This document shows positions 53,333-64,000 of a stretch of 64,000 nucleotides of DNA, one piece after another; the first letter of the stretch is position 1; the number at the start of each line of letters is the position of its first letter. Origin of the DNA: Pseudeuparius sepicola. Taxonomy: Eukaryota > Arthropoda > Insecta > Coleoptera > Anthribidae. A program made the translations under genes and the position numbers. The stretch spans positions 52,699,223-52,763,222 of the forward strand of contig OY987303.1 in assembly GCA_963920635.1 (NCBI GenBank). Direction: 5' to 3'. The notes under the pieces are model-generated. The model was not told where the DNA came from, did no database searches, and saw nothing but the letters and a program-made list of their open reading frames with translations.

Positions 53333-53531
53333 AGTAGGTAACCCGCCACTTGAGGCGCCCCCCCCCCCCCCTCCACTGTCACGATGGCGACGCAGGTTTG
53401 ACGCACATCACGCTCGGGCGAGCGTAAAACGTTCGTGGCGTGCGTCGCGTGCGTGACGTGCTTGGCGTGCGTTGCATGCATGGCGTGCGGAGTAACGTGG
53501 AGGGGGCGCCCCAACTGGCGGGTAACCTACT
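53333..53531. mobile_element. GC-rich MITE, 199 bp, with internal 10-bp repeats
   Basis: AGTAGGTAACCCGCCACTTG and AGGCGCCCCC at the left are mirrored by GGGGGCGCCCCAACTGGCGG and GTAACCTACT at the right (about 40-bp TIR). The interior contains a C-run and about six degenerate GCGTGCGTNN units (53430-53490), making it very CpG-rich. Confidence 0.7.
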
Positions 53532-56500
53532 AGAAACCTATAACACTTTCTTGTTAATAGGTCTTTTGTCCATTAGATGGCACAACCAGCCAAAAAGAAT
53601 ATTCGCGCTACATAGGCACTTTCTGTCATTATTGTATATGTTTAGTGCTTGCGTAACAGTAAACACGTGATAATAATATATATTAAATCTACTACTTAGT
53701 TGTTACATGAATGTAGGTAGTTAACTATTTCTATAATATTTTTTAAGATTGATCTGTGTATCTTGTATCTAAATATACATTGTTAACTAGATACTAGAAC
53801 GCAATATCTATCAAAGCATGGGTCAACTACCGCTGTTTCAATGTGATTCAAGATTTTGCATCTTGTCTATTTCATAGCTTTGGGTGTATGTGAAATGAGT
53901 GGTTCAAAATCAAACTAGTGAGTTTTCTCCAAAGAATTAAATGCCACCAAGAAAAAATAATTGAATTTCAAACAAAAAAATTATCGCAACCGATTTTTAA
54001 GAAAAAATCAAGATGACGTTTTTGTTGCTTTTTTGTCATTAAATTGCTAAAGTTGATAAAAAATCGGCACCGCACACTTGAATATCACGTGAATATTACG
54101 TTTTTTTTTCTTGTTAAAACCTTACGAGCGATTATCTATTAAATTATTGATTGTTTCGGATATGTAAGGCCGTTTATTCCATGTAAAGAGGGACACGTCA
54201 GGTAGATAGGTGAATATAATATTCAAAATAAATTCTTCACGTTGAAATGTTATCGGGGTGGATAAAAACGAACTGGATGAGGTAAACTAAGTATTCAAAA
54301 ACGTGGGATTTATATTTGAGTACTTCATTCCATTAAATATTATCCGGATCTGGGCCAACAATATAGTTGTCCTCCTTTTGACTTTTTGCACAAGTGAATT
54401 TGAAGTGAAATGAACATGAAGTGATCTGATAGTGAAATGATTTTTTATTGGTAAATGGAACAGTGTACGACCACGTTATCTATAATATAACCCTTGAATG
54501 AATTTTTCAATATTTTTCACCACCTTAAAACCAGAAACACTCAAAACCAACACAAAAAATTACATAAAAATCGATTTTGCTGCGTAAACTGATCACTTTA
54601 TAATCAACTGAACATTTGTAAAAGGAACACTCCATGTCAGCTGATGTGATCTCAAAGTGATTCGGAATCGATTTGAGATCACTTAAAACTGTAACAGGAG
54701 TACGGCTTATACATAGCGCTGTTTCAAGCGATCGCCACTGGCGCCACACGACGAAACAAATTTACGCAGTGGTTTAATGTTAAAACACCATTGTTGCAGA
54801 ATCTTTTATAAAATAAAAACATGCAAATGCGTCTGTTACAACGAACTTAATATCTAAAATAAAATAAATATTTGTTTGTTATGTCCCTCTCTTCACATGG
54901 CATATTTCCATATATTTTCTTAAGAAAAGCGAGTCTAAGAAGCAAGCAAGAGTATTTGGTACCTTTTGGTTGGAAATGAAGTCCATGGCTAGTTGTAGGG
55001 TAAGTAAGCATAAAACGCATTAGACTTTTCATTTCTTCTTTATATGGAGGACTATTGGTTCGCTTTGTGGAGCTACAAACAAAATTTTCTATTTTCATTC
55101 TTGCATACGTTACAAAATAGTCTTCCAAAATAATATCTAGAATTTTAGCTTCTTCAGCTGCTTGATCATATCATCCCGTAATTCCAAAATAGTGTTTATT
55201 CTTCTGCAATTCACCTAATGGTCTGTGCAGTGTGCATACAATTTTCTTCATGTGCATGGAAATTTCATGTTATCGCAACAAATCTATACCTATAAAAGCT
55301 GTGTTAATAGGATAAAACTGCTAAATACTGGACGAAAAGACAATTCGTTACCGTAAAAAGAAGGTAAATCGTAATAAAGCTGGATATTTAAAATTTGGGA
55401 CATTTTAAACGTCAGTAACAGACATACCAATAACCACAGAATACCCCCCTCGAGTCGAGTAGCGCCACCCCAGTCCGTAAACAACAATGACACATGACGT
55501 CATGCTCGGGTCTTTAATATAGTGTCGGTCCAGTCCGGATGCAACCCCGCCTCCATCAAGATGGATATAGGTGCGTCCATTCAGTTCCTCGAAGGATAAA
55601 AATGGCATCACTCCCCTCTCGCTCGAGTGGGCCCTCTATCTTCCTAGCTGGAAACGCGGCGTTTTGATATTTTTTTAATGGAAAGTCCATTAACGCCGCC
55701 CATCCATTATTCATGGTCGGACCGGGGCCGGTTTCAATGAATACATACGAGAATTTGTTCTTCGCGCCGTCTTTTGTACGGACAAAGCATCCGCCTGATC
55801 ATCTGATAAATTATGCATGGGGTGTGGCGGAAGGGGTCGAAACAACCACTTTATTTTGCGGGTGTTTGTCAGCCTGTGGCCGCGTCTGGCGAAGGAGCAT
55901 TTTTTATGAGGGAGGAATGGAGTGGGTTCGTATTTTTGTTTATGGCTCACGAACGGCTGGTCCTATAGCCTCCCAAGTTACAGGGTGAGTCTGAAATAAC
56001 TGGCATCCTTTTTTGGGTAATAGAGATGGTCATTCTGAACCACTTTTCTTAATACTTTTTTTCCTAGCGCCGAGATTTTTCTATAATTCATCCCCTCAAA
56101 ATCCACCCTCTATGAAAACACGGCACTGGCGCCCTGCCAACAACTGAGTAGAAAATGGTAAATGATCAACTAGTATAGTATTTTGAGACCGAGTTTACGC
56201 TATTCTATCCGCTGTGTATGAAATAAATGTTAGTAAATTTTAAAAATAATCGTAAAATAAATCTTTTTTAACAACAATACAGCAGTACTATTGCAGTCGC
56301 AAGAAAGGAAAATCTCATAGCATCTGCAACGGAAAAAATCGAAATGTCGCATAACCTTCAAAAATTCGAACAATAACAAGAATGACCATAATTTATTGTT
56401 ATTAGCTACTAACTACAGTTTACTTACATTATTTATTCAATTCCCGTAGAACAAGAACATAACAGAGAACAACACAACACCTCGCACAAAACTAGCAAAT

Positions 56501-57560
56501 CACAATGACATAAAACTGAATTCCGAACAATCCGAAGGCACGACCCGACGCGCGACGGCACGATTTGTTAACGCGTTTATTTCGTTTTATTTTCTTAAAA
56601 TTGAAATAATATATCGCAGACATGACCAACACAACAGGATAATGATAAACACAGAACGACAGAAATGTCAAATAGTGTGCAACGGATCGCGGTGTAGATG
56701 CAGTTTCGTTAGGATAGTGCTGTTGCCGTGCAGGTAGCAACTTTTTGGCGCAATTTAAAAATCGGGAGAAAATGTGTGTACGTGCCTTCTGTGGTCTGCG
56801 GAATCTCGCTTATTTCATGTTTTATAACACTTGCCCTTTGCAGAATCAAGACCTCGGATAACAACATAACGCAGGTGAAAGGTATTTTTTTTTATTTCTT
56901 CAATTTAACCTTCGACATTCGAAGATAAGGCTGAATACCTAATGTAGTGCGGCAACATCGCTCTCCAGAAGTCACATTGACCGTGTCCCTTCAAGCAGAG
57001 GCGTCAAATTACACCGGTACTAAGGTTCAGTAGCCCCACTTCTCCAAACAATTATTTTTTTCATATTCCTTCTTAGTGCTATGTGGATAATTTTTTTTAC
57101 ATCATGACTGAATCACTCTGTATTGATACCAGGAATAAAACACACGTTTAAAACTATTTATAAAGGTTATTTATTTAATAATGTTGAGATCTGTTAACAC
57201 CTAAAAATGTTAAGTTTAAATTAAGAAGTTTCAATCAGATAACTTACAGACAGGCACAGTCGAAAACAACTTGACACTGTAACGAGTTGAAGTTAAAGTT
57301 CTAATAGTTCAAAGACTCAAAAAGCTGGACGCACGCGATCTTAAAAATATAACGCTTTTAACGAAAAAACACCTTACAGGCCTCAGGAGGCACTCAGGAG
57401 CGACTCTATTGAATTTCGTTAGGAATGGTATTATATAAGATTCCTTACCAAGTGGCAATTGATTTTCTTTTCTTTTTAGTGTTTACGTACTGCTTATTGC
57501 TGGAATTTGAAATTTGAAATCTGAGGTTTGGAATTTGATATTGGAAATCGGAAATGTAAA
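53532..57560. other. Intergenic, no gene recognised
   Basis: About 4 kb with no domain-bearing frame. CAGGGTGAGTCTGAAATAAC at 55981 is a solitary fold-back-type end. 55680-55990 is GC-richer and unique-looking. ACATCATGACTGAATCACTC and TGTATT near 57100-57123 resembles the end of an unidentified element also seen at 45640-45657. Confidence 0.4.
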
Positions 57561-57745
57561 GTTCGGAACTTAAAGTTAATTTATTGTGTAGGAATAGATG
57601 ATGGATTTGTTCTTCCTTTATTTGTTGTCCTTATTGTAGATTGCTCGTACATTATAATTATTTGTATTTGTATTTGATTTGTTATCCTGTCTTGTAATTG
57701 GGTTCTTTCCTGTAAGACAGTGAACCTATAAATAAATAAATATAC
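57560..57745 (+). mobile_element. Probable LINE 3' end with (AAAT)n tail
   Basis: T/G-rich untranslated-type sequence ending GTGAACCTATAAATAAATAA and ATA. The layout is typical of a 5'-truncated LINE tail. No coding sequence attached. Confidence 0.4.
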
Positions 57746-57936
57746 GAGGCTTGTACGAAAACTGTACAAAACAACTTTTCGTAGATTAGTGCTCCGCCGT
57801 GGAGTACAGCGCCATTGGGGGCATCCAGCGACCAATAGGGAAACTATGACGAGAGAAATTAAACTTCAGACTATCATCCGTAGAGGGCGGTATGTAACGA
57901 GTCAAGAATTTTACATTAGAGTAGCATGTAGCGACA

Positions 57937-58110
57937 ATAATAATAATATTTATTGCAGTACCAGGCAACATACACTTTACATTTTATTGAAGTATTGAAC
58001 AATACAAAAAGGCCCAAAAGGGTAGTAGGAACTGATATAGAATTTTGGACCTGAAATGATGAAAATATAAATAGTTGTGAACCTGCGTCAGGTCTAAATA
58101 TTACAGTTTG
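57937..58110 (-). mobile_element. Probable LINE 3' end with (ATT)n tail, minus strand
   Basis: On the minus strand the sequence ends CTGCAATAAATATTATTATT and ATTG, an AATAAA word followed by ATT repeats like the LINE ends at 22539 and 43303. It may interrupt the 5' part of the mariner-like element. Confidence 0.4.
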
Positions 58111-58149
58111 TTTTTTATTAATTTATTAATATTATTAATCATAAAAGAT

Positions 58150-58965
58150 TTAAATTGAAGAGAAAATATTGAAATTGTTAACATGCAAGATAAACATCCA
58201 GATAGTCGTAGTACTGTGCAACGTGGAAACAAAATTTTCAATGAAGCTGGATCGGTTTCCAAAAATATGCTTAAAGCCAGACATACCTAATGGATGTCGT
58301 GGACTTTTAAGAAATAATAATGAACTAGTATTAGAATGGATAGTTTGGACCTTAATATCCCCTAAGAAAATGTTGTCTGGAACAAAACACAAATTAAAGC
58401 CAACATTTTTGCATACATTGGAACTGGGAGATGAAGAATTAGATCAAAGTTTTATTAGGTATTGGTTGCAGGGAGAACATCTATAAGTATAAACAACGGT
58501 AAAGCCTCCTTTACCACAAAAGCCAAAATTTCCGTAACTGGTCAGCCCACAATCCAGAATTCATCATAAATGCAAGAAGACAGTATTAGCAAAAAGTTAA
58601 CGTTTGGTGTGGAATCCTAAACGACAGAATAATTGGTTATTTTTTCTTTAACGGTATATAATTTGAATGCAGTTAGGTTTTAAATTTTCTTTAGAATGAG
58701 TTTACAAAGACAAAGGTAACACCCCAATTTTAAGTTCCATTTAGATGGTAGTCCTAACCATAATGCTAGTTTGGTAAAGAGACCGGCTAAATAAAATTTT
58801 GAAAATTGTTGGATAAGGGGAAACAGTCAAATGGCCACCGAGATTCCCTGATTTGACGGCGCTAGACTTTTTTCCCTTTGGTTTACTTCAAAAAGAAAGG
58901 ATCCAAAATTTACAAGAACACAGCAAATACGGAATGTAATTTTGAACGTAGGCAAAGGAAATGAT
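58150..58965 (+). pseudogene. Broken mariner-like (DUF4817/DDE_3-type) transposase
   Basis: Frames on the plus strand give DKHPDSRSTVQRGNKIFNEA and GSVSK (58188-58268), the HPDRR...F..TGSV helix-turn-helix of DUF4817-type transposases. Then come FRNWSAHNPEFI and KVNVWCGILNDRIIGYFFFN (about 58528-58650), and HLDGSPNHNASLV (about 58738-58776), where QHDGAPAH is expected so the catalytic aspartate is still visible. A decayed W-P-P-R-S-P-D-L-T block follows near 58835-58880. Several stops and frame changes make it non-functional. The order and spacing fit a DDE_3 mariner-like transposase. Assigned from remembered family motifs. Confidence 0.65.
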
Positions 58966-59389
58966 AAGCATAAGGCCGATATTAATATCACCAAGTTGTT
59001 AGCATTTCATTTTATTTGTTTCATTTTTCATGGCTAATTATGATTTTTTGAAAATGAATAAGTCCCTACTGTACGTTTTTAATTTTACAAAAAAAATGTT
59101 TCAGTTTAGCATAAATAAGGTTATTTGCAAAAAATACTCTGTCACCAACACTTCAGGTAGTCTCTTCGCAAACAGATTCGTATTTTAATACCGATTTTGG
59201 CAATCTTCACGCGATTAAAAAACTACTTACCTACATAATTGAAAATGAAAGAGCGAAAGAAAATGATTGTATATTTTCGGTACAATTATTATTAGTAGGG
59301 GAAATTGGTCGGAGCCTATGAGTTACACCCGAATTCCTTTATAAAACACTTCACATTTAAAATTTAACCTTCCTGCACCCTCACCCCTA
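58966..59389. other. Intergenic, no gene recognised
   Basis: AT-rich flank of the mariner-like relic. Its right terminal repeat could not be identified. Confidence 0.4.
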
Positions 59390-60764
59390 TACTGCCGCAC
59401 TAAGCCCAAAGGGGGTAAGTGTGTCTAACAACAATTTGAGTTATGGACACTTTTGTGTTTATTTTAATCCCACACCTATGGTAACAAATTCTTTAATACA
59501 ATACATGTACATATACATTATTGTCCTTGTTGTTTTGATTTTGAATAAAAAAATTGAATAAAACGTTTTTTTTATACAAAAAACTGCAGATACCCCTTTT
59601 AGGGTTAGCAAAATTGTGATTGTTGCTATGCTAGAAAGCAGTAACTACAAAATGTCAGAAAAACTGCCTGTTTATTCGTAAAATAAAAGTAATGCTTATG
59701 CTATTTATAACAAAAATTAGTCTCATTCATTTTCTTTTTCTGGAGATTGTACAATAGGTATGTCTTGCCAAAATTCCAACCTATTTCTAGGCATAACAGA
59801 GTTATCAGATTCTAAAAGCTTCGTGATTATATTATTACGCCTTTCCGAAGTTATTCCGCGATTACTGTTCTTTTGTTTTGGATGTTGAATGCCAGATTTC
59901 ATGACTCTAGCGTTAAAAAAATTTAGTGGAAGCCGGTCCCCGTCAAAGTCTTTTCTATAAAATAACTGCATCGAACCTCTTTCAGCTTGCACTTGAACCA
60001 TATCATGAATATATGGTCTTTCACTGAGATTTTTATTAATTTTGTGGGTCGATGAAAAGTCTTTCCAGTCAAAAAAATCGCGCAGCTCCATTTCCAAAAC
60101 ATCTACTTTTCCTGAGTTAGCTTGTTGAACAGCGCATTTAAACTCGGAAAAATCGTATACCTTCTTTTTATGAGACACACGCCAAACTTTTATCAGAGAA
60201 TAATTATGCTATTATCTCCTCGTTTTTTAGGTTATAAATATTTACTTACCTGAATTTTACCTCTTGAGCAAGATTCTTTTATTAACCCTCTTGAGTTTTA
60301 TTTCACCAGAACAGTTTTAGCTTATTTATCACTATAACAGTAAATAATAACGGAGGTTATCAACACAAACAGTTTTTTATTAAAACTGAACCAACGTCGT
60401 GCTGCTCATGCATCTATCAAATAAACAATCGGGTTACTATGCAACTCTAGGGGTATCTGACATTATACTAAGCAATTTAGCCGTAAGAGAGCTATACTAA
60501 GCATTTTTAGACGTAACTGAAATTAAATCATACAGATATCCCATTTTTTGCTTAGTATGTGTTAGTTACGGCTAAAAGGGTTAAAATAAAGGACTGCTTC
60601 AGTAGATACCACTAATTTTATATTGGAAAATAAAATATTTGGACAGCAGATACGTAAATAATAGCTTAGTATAAGATGCAAAATATATAGCAGAATTTCT
60701 AGAAGGCATTATCTCATTATTGGAAAAATTTGCGTTTACCCCCTTTGGGCTTAGTGCGGCAGTA
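59390..60764 (-). mobile_element. TIR element with single cargo exon, TA-flanked
   Basis: TACTGCCGCACTAAGCCCAA followed by AGGGGGTAA forms a perfect 29-bp TIR, mirrored at the right end (60736-60764). TA dinucleotides flank both sides. The total is 1375 bp. The TIR does not resemble the fold-back families elsewhere in the window. It carries a minus-strand coding stretch (59723-60205) and short internal repeats with TACTAAGCA and TTAGCCGTAA motifs near 60465-60580. The superfamily is unknown to me. Confidence 0.8.
59723..60205 (-). CDS. Uncharacterised transposon-borne protein, C-terminal exon
   Basis: The open frame reads WRVSHKKKVYDFSEFKCAVQ, then ERPYIHDMVQVQAERG, LFYRKDFDGDRLPLNFFNAR and NRLEFWQDIPIVQSPEK before the stop. 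There is no ATG at the beginning: the frame is open upstream to an AAAAG that could be a splice acceptor (about 60206), and the earliest in-frame start-like codon is GTG (60178). So this is probably the last exon of a spliced gene. The overall shape (charged, NxRLEFW near the end) recalls an orphan family found in many insect genomes next to transposons, but I cannot name a function. The C-terminal part is intact for about 160 residues. Confidence 0.55.
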   Translation of the reverse strand, partial: NYSLIKVWRVSHKKKVYDFSEFKCAVQQANSGKVDVLEMELRDFFDWKDFSSTHKINKNLSERPYIHDMVQVQAERGSMQLFYRKDFDGDRLPLNFFNARVMKSGIQHPKQKNSNRGITSERRNNIITKLLESDNSVMPRNRLEFWQDIPIVQSPEKENE

Positions 60765-63700
60765 TACAAGGCGAGTATGGAAATTTTCATATAATGCTAG
60801 TTATAAGTTTTCGTTTAATTTCATTTTATAATGCATTCCTACATTCACATTTTCTTTTGCAATTTTCAAAATAACCAATTAATAAATTATGATTTATACA
60901 TGTAGTCAAAAACACAAAATGTGGCCTATAATAGGTACCTATTATTTGAACAAAAATATACGTAATGTTTTAATACGCTCACAATAATATGGAGAATAGC
61001 TGTTTTTGCCTTCACTTTCTCCTGTACAATTTTAGTTTTGCACCCCAAATATCATTTGGTAGACTTTGTAACGTTTTGAAAATGCTCAAAATAATTATTG
61101 TTTTTCTTTCTCAAGCACCTCGTATTTCCTCAATTGTTTTTTTGTTTGTCACGTTAATTATTTAATTTAAAATCACTCACAGATTACCACAAAACGTCAA
61201 TAAATAAGTATAGGTATATTTATAGATATTTGCAGCCTAGATTCCAGGTATTTTTCTTTCTTCGTAAAGCTAAAATTAAGAACGACGATTAATGACAAAC
61301 TAGAGATAGTTTCCTAACTTAAACTTACTGCATTCCTGGTCATTTCCTAGTTTTCAATTTTGTTTCATAGTTATATCCTATTCTGTTTTCGTCCACTGTG
61401 TAGGCTTGCTTATCTTCGAATAGTTCGTTCCCTTGTTTCGCATTCACAGTAATAAAAAATAATTCCACTTAGCACCGCTAAATTGGTTATTTTATCGAGC
61501 CTTTTTGGTGCTTTCGACTATGTTTCTTTTGTATTTCGAATTTAGATAGCCAATCTGGAATGAAAATTAATAGCATTCATAGGTTATAGGTCAAGCAACA
61601 AAAATAAATATCTTGTACTACAGAAGCCTAAAGATACATACCTTAAAATTCCGGCTAATTCTCCTAACAGCATACCCCGATGATCAATGTCTGATTAACT
61701 ATAATAATTATTGATTTTCAATAAATTTCTTGTTTATACCAATTGCAATCGGCTGTTTTGATAGATGTCACTTGTCATGTCAATCTGTGTCAGTCAAGGG
61801 CACTGGCGCTGTCTTCCACAAAACATAAAAGAATGATGATTTTAAACCCAACCTTGCCTTGCCAGAAACAATGGTGCCAACTGCAGTCTAGTATTTTGAC
61901 AGCCAAATTGGCGGGATTTTGATGGAAGGAGTAGTTTTTTTGCAATGAAATGCTCAATGACGTTAAAAGCTATAGACGTGGTGCCCCATTGTTAAAATGC
62001 CCTTTATTTTGACTCCAAGATTAAATATATCCATACTACTCTAAAAACATGCTACAAACAAAGACAGAAAGTCAACCATCAACCAACTATACACCCGGTG
62101 ATTTCAGGTTATAGTTCCTCCAGAATTACACTTAGATATCGCATGTTTTTTCTTGTTTGGGGGCGCCGGAAGCATCGGAACCTCACCTGAAGACTCGGGG
62201 GATGGTCTAACGACTCCAGCCTCCGAGCCCAGAGTCGAAATAAGTTCGCTACGGCTCGACAAAAAGGGGCAATTTCTGACAATCTCGCGACATTTTCGGA
62301 ATAATTTAATGGAGCGCTTAGATTGTGATTAGTTCAGGGCGTCAAGCGTTTATCAAAACAAACCTGTCTATAGGTTCTGACGTCATTGGAAATGCTCTTT
62401 TTCCTGTAGATGTTGCCGTGAAAGCATAGTTAGCCCTTGTGGCAGATTTTTTATTGATTTTGTTCCGATTCCCGTTTTTGGAGTGCCGATTTCGAGTTAA
62501 TTGGGCTCAGTAAAGCCGTAGGCTGATTTAGAAGAAGGGAATTGTTGAGTTTTCCGAGAAAATCAAGAGTTAATTACACTTTCCAGAGGCCCCCTGTCAA
62601 CTGTGGCCTTTATCTTTTCATAATATTACGAACATCACCAATTGCCCGTTTGCTGTTTTTTTGTTGCTGCTTATCAACTGTTACGTAACCCCTACTGCTT
62701 GGCTGTAAATCTGGATGTTGTGCTGATTTGCTGTACCCCTGCTTGCTTGCTGGCTCTGCTTTCATGCTGTATATTGGAGCTTAGAGGTGCCTACTTAGAG
62801 GACAGAATACAGAAGTATGGAAGCTGCATGACCTCTCACCTCAGGAGTCTGGCAAGTTCTTTCCATATTAAATACTGCTTTTACCTAGTACTTTTATAAT
62901 GGTTATGGTTCATTTATCCCAGTTTAATTGGATTGCTGCTAAGCTGCATCATTAGTGCATGTTAATCTGCTGATATATATATAGTCTTACGTCGATTTTT
63001 GTTTAATGAGTTCTGCCTGTCTAAATTTTGTAAACCGACTATAACGTTATAGAAGGGCCTAGATTGGTCACAGATACAATAATTTATTTATTACCTTAGC
63101 GATGGTTCTTTTTCTTTAAAAACCACCACAGGCATGATTATTACAGAGTGCACTATTTATTAGCTTTGTTTTTGTATTAGTCATTATTTTATTAGGTAAT
63201 ATTTTAATGTGTTTATTTCTTTTATTGGTAAAAGTATTTAGTAGTAAGTAGAACAGTATCAAGTTTAACAACATTCAAGATTTCTCTGGAGACCGCACTC
63301 CTGTCCACTTGCTTATGTAATATTTTATATTTTATGTATGCGCGCTGTGATCCCCTTATTTGTGTTCTATATATCAAATTATCTATTGATTACCTAATTT
63401 ATTTCCAATATTAAACGTAGTGAACGGTGAATCTCAGTTTCATTGATTCCTTTTTTTTTGAGGCTCATACATAATCTCTTTCCCGCTTTAATTTTTCTTG
63501 TTAGCTATAAACCCCTCTATAACAAAAACAGCTCTAACTACAAAGCGGGTGGCGCCGAACCTAATTTATGAGATATCGTCTAGTTGACCCACGCCACTCT
63601 ACCGAGTGATTTGGGAAAGCCGGAAGGAGCAAAAATAGACGGGGTAAATTTGAGACTATTAGTTTTCTGGCCTTTTTGAATATTTTTGGAACTAAACAAT

Positions 63701-64000
63701 TAACACCCGCAAGATAGCATTTTACTGTTTGCCACTTCTATTTCTTAGTTTTTCTCCACCTTTATCCCTTTGAGAGGGAAAATTGCGTGGCAACTTGCCT
63801 TAGATTTCAATGGTCGCACCTTGAAATATTCGAAACAAAAATTCGGGAATTATCTGTCGAAAATAAATCACCCAGTACATGATATTAAAAGTTCAAAAAG
63901 TACAAAACTGTGCGTCCGGGACCTGGGGACGCCATCATTAAAAACTTCCGTTCATGTATCACGGTCCGAGGGCAGTTAGTTCAGTTTAAACTAAGAGTTG
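60765..64000. other. Intergenic, no gene recognised
   Basis: About 3.2 kb with no domain, transposon end or long repeat recognised. 62160-62420 is GC-richer and unique-looking. The frame at 62642-62899 is Leu/Cys-rich but lacks any family motif, and the last frame (63770-63979) likewise. Confidence 0.4.

Noticed and set aside
62642..62899. Leu/Cys-rich 85-codon frame as a membrane protein gene
   Set aside because: No start context, splice context or family motif; typical of chance frames in T-rich DNA.

Overview
The window is AT-rich eukaryotic DNA, almost certainly from an insect or another arthropod. I found no host gene, rRNA, operon or CRISPR array. Nearly everything recognisable is mobile DNA: one intact R4/Dong-type retrotransposon, one intact Tc1-type transposase, several broken transposases, deleted hAT elements, many fold-back (long inverted-repeat) elements bounded by TA dinucleotides, and several unclassified dispersed repeats. 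The species cannot be fixed from the sequence. The insect call rests on the mix of element families and on the many long-TIR fold-backs beginning CAGGGTG.

Layout. 0.7-2.2 kb: fossil of a DDE_Tnp_4/SWIM transposon broken by a tRNA-like insertion. 3.1-4.7 kb: TA-flanked fold-back. 5.1 kb: 14-bp minisatellite. 6.1 kb: THAP-domain fragment. 7.3-8.0 kb: truncated fold-back. 8.2-9.9 kb: TIR element carrying a decayed THAP exon with a visible intron. 11.7-13.4 kb: minisatellite (helentron-like) locus into which a 1.2-kb palindromic Penelope-like element has inserted, with a hammerhead ribozyme in each arm. 13.7-16.3 kb: two deleted hAT copies in inverted orientation. 16.4-19.2 kb: two more fold-backs. 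20.4-22.5 kb: dispersed repeat, fold-back and a LINE tail. 22.5-26.3 kb: the full R4/Dong-type element, sitting in the (ATT)n tail of that LINE.

27-40 kb: small hairpin MITEs, repeat families R, S, T, U, V and W, a fold-back, and a third hAT copy flanked by 67-bp direct repeats. 40.7-41.7 kb: intact Tc1-type transposase. 42-50 kb: four further fold-backs. 51.9-52.5 kb: second minisatellite locus in opposite orientation. 52.8-53.5 kb: CpG-rich DNA with a GC-rich MITE. 57.5-59 kb: LINE 3' tails and a broken mariner-like transposase. 59.4-60.8 kb: TIR element carrying one unrecognised coding exon. The last 3 kb show nothing I recognise.

The region reads as a layered graveyard of insertions with nesting that can be ordered: Penelope-like element into minisatellite, R4/Dong into LINE tail, a hairpin MITE into repeat R. 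The most notable object is the Penelope-like palindrome. It has two identical 40-nt hammerheads, a 13-bp target duplication, a short one-sided tail and an intact 'empty site' in the neighbouring repeat unit.
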